A DNA stretch of 64,000 nt from Steromphala cineraria (Eukaryota; Mollusca; Gastropoda; Trochida; Trochidae), in assembly GCA_916613615.1 (NCBI GenBank), contig OU744732.1:53979727-54043726 (forward strand). Reading direction: 5' to 3'. Both the position numbers and the translations under genes were made by a program. Position 1 is the stretch's first letter, and every line of letters starts with the position of its first letter. The notes beneath the pieces were generated by a model. That model searched no databases. It saw only the letters and a list, made by a program, of their open reading frames with translations, and had not been told where the DNA came from. Of the stretch, positions 59,183-64,000 are shown in pieces.

Positions 59183-59188
59183 TTTATT
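59183..59188 (-). terminator. Polyadenylation signal of the EF-hand gene
   Basis: AATAAA on the minus strand (TTTATT as given), about 32 bp past the stop codon. Confidence 0.6.
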
Positions 59189-59219
59189 TATCCTCAATAT
59201 TTGATTGGTATAGCATTCG

Positions 59220-60771
59220 TCATGCTAGCATCCACTTGGGAAGTACCGCTTGCAGAAACTCTGAAAATATAAAGAGACGTTCATCAAGTGGGAATGTACC
59301 AGTTTCTGTGAACAACCATTCAACATTTATATTTTCAACAAATATGTTTTCAATCGTCATGTGTTTTCGGTCAGTCTTTTTGATTCTCTTTTGCGAGGGT
59401 TCATAAAGAAATATACTTTTTAAACATAACTTGCGTAGGAAAATATTTAATTGCAAAAACATTATCTTAATGCAAATGTACTAATACCATTTTTTTTATT
59501 GAAAAGAGAGTCCTTTCTTCCAACCTTGAGTTGATACCGTATCAGCTAATTTTCTTGTAATTCTTCACGTTATGTGATAACTTGAGGTGATTATATTAAG
59601 TGTTACTTTCATTTAAGTGAAGAAAGATTCATCATATCCAGTATACATGTATTTCAAATTTATTGTCAAAACATTATAAGTTATCCCAGTGGATTTAAAT
59701 GATTTGCCTTATGTACAGAAAACAAAATGGACAATAGACAACTCCAAGAGAAGCGCTCGTAAAAACACATGCGAATATCAGAGAGAAATGGGAGAAATAG
59801 CCAGGTACATGTACCCTCTATACTATACCTTTCACGTTTTCTTTTTTTTATCATTTGTTGAATAAAAGTTATTCCTATTTCAAATGATATTTACTTAAAT
59901 ATATCAATTTAATAGTAATAGTTTTATAGTTGTAGTTGGATTTATGTCAATTTTCTGTGTCATTTTGGAACCTGAAAACACATGGCATTACTTACAAAGT
60001 CATGCAAGTTATGTTCAAGGCATGCTATGTTGTACAAATGTTAAATTAAATGGGGTTTATCAATTGTCTCTTAGATAATATGACAACAATAGATTAACAG
60101 TCATTTCTGAGGTAATTTTCAAAAGACTTGTCGTTTTTTCTTATCTGATTGAAAATCAATTACACCAAGTAAATATACGAACAGCTCGCAACTATGATGA
60201 TATACAACTTTGTATCATTCTATCAATATTGAATGTAAAATTGATGCAATATAACATTTGAACCTTAACGCGAATAAGTAAATTTTTTTTCAAAATTTCA
60301 AGATTATCTTTTTAAGACTGGCGTAAACCGATGATTCATCATCAAAGCTGCAATGAACTTAAGTATTAAAAATAAATAAATAAATAAAATTAAATAAGTT
60401 ATATCGCCACGAAAATGAAGCTTTTAGGTTTATGTCATGGGACAGCTTCCAAAAACTGTTACTCAAAAGCAGTGGACTTTGATTGGAATTATTTAGGGTA
60501 ATGATATTTCCAACACTGCTAACTTCATAAAACAAAAACAAAAATGGTATATACCTTCCAAATTAACCTTTTCATTACCATCAACATCTGCTGTGGAAAT
60601 CATGCCATCAGCTATGGCATTTGGAAGCTTAAATTTCTTTAAAAGACTGAGGTACTCAGATTTGTCGATGAAACCACTCGTGTCCGTGTCATAGGACTTG
60701 AAAACTGCAAAAAGTTCTTTTTTTCCCCGCCATCAACATGAGGAACTCCTGGATGTCTAATGTTCCTTTGC
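59220..60771 (-). CDS. EF-hand calcium-binding protein, last two exons, one frameshift
   Basis: Exon 60771-60555 opens after an acceptor (TACATATAG) and ends at a GTATAT donor. Exon 59260-59220 opens after ATTTTCAG and ends at TGA. The first exon encodes the second half of one EF-hand loop (GKGTLDIQEFLMLM), a full EF-hand (loop DTDTSGFIDKSE) and most of another (DVDGNEKVNLE). The missing last loop residue, Glu, is completed across the splice (G+AG), followed by FLQAVLPKWMLA. This continuity supports the gene model. An A run of seven (T run at 60718-60724) gives one base too many and shifts the frame just before ELFAVFKSY. This is a pseudogene mutation or a homopolymer assembly error. It resembles calmodulin/calbindin-type proteins; the exact family is unknown. 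Upstream exons were not found and may lie beyond the window. Confidence 0.78.
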
Positions 60772-60887
60772 CTATATGTACCAAAGACAATTTAGAAACC
60801 TTTAAGATAGGTGGTGATTTATGGTGGTGACGCTATATGTAGTTTAAACCCACCTTCTTCTTAACCAGTCTCTCCCCACAGAGGCAG

Positions 60888-61130
60888 ATCAAGTCATGTG
60901 GATTTAGCCTCTGTTATATTACGCCGAGTTTGTGGGATAGAATGGGAGATGCCTGATTGAAGCCAATCAAAGTTATTTGTGCAATCAGCGACGCTGTTTC
61001 TAAATCATCATTTTGGCTATTATATGATGCCAAAGGTATTGTGATATGAACCACCCTTTCCATGCGAGAAGCGTTGTCATTTAATAAAGAAATGCAATGT
61101 ATTATTATGCAATGCTCTTATATGGAACAA
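60888..61130 (+). repeat. Dispersed repeat, copy 2 of 2
   Basis: Partner of 52801-53040. It lies 117 bp upstream of the EF-hand exon, in what would be its intron. Confidence 0.65.
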
Positions 61131-62186
61131 ATGCAGACTCTTCTTCAAATGGAAATGTTTTTGATTGAGTCTGTTAACATTTATCAACGTCTTTAATAGA
61201 AAATATTGTTTCTCTTTTAACATGACATTAAAGCGAAATCATATTCCACAGTTTAATGTGCCAAATATTTTGTATTACCCTCATGGTGACGTAATGCAAT
61301 CTTTGCTACAGCTCTGTTCATTGGTCTTTTGATTTGGATACAACACATGTGATTGGCGCGGCTTCCCTTTGAAAATATCAAGAGTAATATAGAGTGAATT
61401 CTGAAAAGTTTTAGAAGAATCAAATCATAAGACTTGGTGCCCTTTGGGGCACCAAGCAATAAGCGTATTGATTAAATGATCTAGACATGGTGAATATTCC
61501 TATTCAAGAACGAGAACAAGAACAAGAACAAGAACAAGAAGTTTATTTGTATATAAGGCCTGGTGACCAAAAGCACAATATTTACGGTATATATGCATAG
61601 TTTTGCGCATGTACAGGCGACATTTCGATAAATTCACACAGGTGGATTTCGTTTAAATGCAAATTTGTTTAGTTGTTGGACCATTTTAGTTGAAATTAAA
61701 AGTTTGAATTTCTCTTGAGTTGGATATGTATAATAATAGTAGGATATAAACTGTTGTTTGCTTTAAGAATAATATTGGCATTCTAATTAAAAATGAAATT
61801 CATCTACATATAACTACATTATCATTACATTTCGTGCATCTGATCAAGGCTTCATCAATAATAACATTAATTATATTGTATCGACGTTGTTGAATATTTA
61901 ATTTATGACTTGAGCATCGGAATTTACATAGAATGCGGATCTTTATGTTGAGTTAACTCAAGAATATATTTCATTCCTATTCTGCAGATTGTGATATACC
62001 CTAAGATGGTTGGTAACATCGTCACGTACTGTTATCGTCAACATCTCGTCCTGTGCCAACGTAGATTTCACACGTGCTTCAAGCGGAACTGATTTACAAA
62101 GATTTCAACGGGAACTTGGGTTTTATTATTGCGCGGAGTTGTGTATCGTAAAAAAGTGTTGTGACACCAATGAGAGAGTTTAAATA
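61131..62186. other. Non-coding stretch with a small palindrome and hexamer repeat
   Basis: Perfect 10-bp arms CTTGGTGCCC/GGGCACCAAG at 61433-61456 with a 4-bp loop. A (GAACAA)n tract lies at about 61509-61540. No coding exon was recognised. Confidence 0.5.
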
Positions 62187-62523
62187 CAGGCCCGTACCAC
62201 CAGTTGTGGGGGGGCCGAGATTTTGAAATTCTCTGCACAGGGGGGGGGGGGGGGCGGAGCCTTATCCGAAGATACTTTTCCTCGCTCAATGGGGGCCTGA
62301 GTTTCGAACTTTTATGCTCGGGTGGGGGGGGGGGGGGGGGGGGGGGAGGGCCTTGAACCATTGTTGTAGGTCTCATATCAGGGGTTTACACGTGTTTTAC
62401 TTGCTCATTTTATGGATTGTGAGGTTTATGGGGCTGAATTCCAAATTCGGGGGCTGGAATTTTGATAGTCTGTACATTTCTTTTACAAAAATCCCCCCCC
62501 CCCTCCGGCTTGCTACGGGCCTG
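62187..62523. mobile_element. MITE-like element rich in G tracts
   Basis: Ends CAGGCCCGTA and TACGGGCCTG are perfect 10-bp inverted repeats, flanked by AAATA on both sides as a possible target duplication. The interior contains G runs at 62240-62254 and 62324-62346 and a C run at 62493-62503. The ends resemble those of hAT-type MITEs, although hAT duplications are normally 8 bp. Confidence 0.6.
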
Positions 62524-62740
62524 AAATAAAATAAACGACACTCTGTCAAAAGCGGGTTTGAGCTAGGTATTTCAAACTTGCTAGATTAAGGGTTTGAAGA
62601 ACATTGGTTTTATACATGGATTGATGTACATACTTTGGTACATATAAATAAGTCGATTCTGTTCTGGGTTTGATGTACATACTTAGATGCATTTAAAGAA
62701 ACTATGAACAGTAGGCCCGGCACAGAATCGCTCCCCTTAA

Positions 62741-63096
62741 AGGGGCAGTAGCACGTTTTTGGGGGGAATATAAGGTGATGTCAGGAAAATGAAAATTAAT
62801 GGTTCCAATTGAAAGACAGTGTATTTAAACTAAAAGAAGCAGTAATAATTCAAATAAATAACGGAAAGGTTAGCCATGCGATCCCCTTTTCTTCCACAAA
62901 ATGAATAAAAGGTGTTCACACAAAATGGCCGCCATTGGATTTTATGTGAATCTTCATACTTTGTTCTCTGACAATGGATGATTGGTTTGTTTAATGAGAT
63001 TTTTGACATTGTCAAAATAATATATTTAACATTAACTTACAATTATCAGTGAAAAATTTAAAATATAAAATTGTCATAAAACGTGCTACTGCCCCT
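62741..63096 (+). mobile_element. TTAA-flanked MITE, copy 5
   Basis: 356 bp, with TTAA at 62737-62740 and 63097-63100 and complete terminal inverted repeats. Confidence 0.9.
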
Positions 63097-63450
63097 TTAA
63101 TTAAATCTTATATTACGTACACTAAACCCCGTATAGAATCTCCCCTTTGAAGTTTGTGATAAAATTAGTAATAATTGTCCTCTGTATATGTATTGTTCAT
63201 GTTCATTAATCTATTCAAGCTGAACTCAAGTCCAACCGTACGATCTCTACATGATATATACAGAACACAATTCATATAAAAATAACACTTCATTAAGTCC
63301 TTTTTGGTAAAATAGCAATCTTTAAATTCAATTATCTAAACTAACTCTTACATCGCGGTACATTAATAAGATCAAGTTTTATTTTGAAGATTAAAACTGA
63401 AGGAAGCGACGGGGTCAGATTTTATTCTGAGTGGTGCGAGAAATTTTTCC

Positions 63451-63545
63451 ACCTTGGGGGCGATTTTTTACCGGTGTAAAATCTCCGGGGGAGGATTTGT
63501 ACCGGTACAAAATCGCCGGGGGAGATTTTATACTGGGGCGCATTT
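63451..63545. repeat. Tandem palindromic ACCGGT repeats
   Basis: Two or three units of TTTTACCGGTGTAAAATC and TTTGTACCGGTACAAAATC type, alternating with CCGGGGGAG. GTACCGGTAC at 63499-63508 is a perfect palindrome. Confidence 0.7.
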
Positions 63546-64000
63546 ACACCGGGACAGCGGACAGTCTCGGGGTGTTGATGAGATCAATTTAGCAGATGCT
63601 CAGACGTTGTAAGGAAATCCGATACAAAGTTGTACATTTTAAACGCAAAATACCAGGTTTTTGAACGACACAAGAATCTGTCGCATACAATGAACAAGAA
63701 GTTGTCATCCATATATTCCTCTGTATTATTGTCATTCCAACTTCTAAAATGTCTATCAAAGAACCTTGTATTTAAGTTTGATATGCTTTTTCAGCCAATG
63801 TCAAAAAGCTTTTGGCTTTTTGGAGCTGTTAATTTTAATATTGGTGTTAAGTGAATAATACTATTGGTCAATAACTTAATCATATAGGAACACACATACA
63901 TTCGTCCACTCTGGATGAAGCAACTTTGGCCAATGATCGCTGGCCGGTGGCCTATCGATCCAAAATTTGTCCGAATATGATAGTTATCTTAATTTTGAAA
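63546..64000. other. Non-coding stretch, nothing recognised
   Basis: AT-rich; short frames without features. Confidence 0.4.

Noticed and set aside
1..64000. CRISPR arrays, bacterial operons or prophage
   Set aside because: No regularly spaced repeat-spacer structure, ribosome binding sites or clustered prokaryotic genes. Splicing signals and retroelements show a eukaryotic nuclear sequence.

Overview
ORGANISM. This is metazoan nuclear DNA: AT-rich, sparse coding, spliced genes with GT/AG introns and AATAAA signals, and a dense load of transposable elements. The mix (chromodomain Ty3-type LTR retrotransposon, tyrosine-recombinase retroelement with split direct repeats, Merlin/IS1595-type transposase, a degenerate LINE with a C-terminal Cys/His motif, several MITE families) fits a lophotrochozoan, most likely a bivalve mollusc. 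That is inference from element types, not from a species match. LAYOUT. 1-8 kb is mostly anonymous AT-rich DNA with a dispersed repeat copy, short tandem repeats and two TTAA-flanked MITEs. 8.0-10.8 kb is a 45-bp minisatellite split in two by a broken LINE on the minus strand. 14.5-25.9 kb is an 11.3-kb Ty3/gypsy chromovirus-type element with terminal repeats of 2.2-2.5 kb, a broken gag, and a pol interrupted by one stop codon. A weak copy of part of its terminal repeat lies just beyond it. 29.85-32.43 kb holds one apparently intact host gene: five exons encoding a 158-residue secreted protein with three LDL-receptor class A modules. 33.45-40.20 kb is a composite. Split direct repeats in the order A1...B1-A2...B2 bracket RNase H and tyrosine-recombinase coding regions, but no reverse transcriptase is visible; an intact Merlin-type transposase ORF with its own promoter-like region sits where it would be expected. 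40-64 kb is mostly non-coding, with diverged dispersed repeats, more MITEs, a 145-bp near-perfect palindrome, a cluster of CRE-like sites, and on the minus strand the 3' end of an EF-hand gene (two exons, one single-base frameshift in an A run). HOW IT WORKS TOGETHER. Nothing here forms an operon-like pathway. The two host loci (LDLa gene, EF-hand gene) look unrelated. Everything else is mobile DNA, its remnants, or sequence in which no function is visible. The most informative structures are the split-direct-repeat composite and the duplicated-module LTR element.
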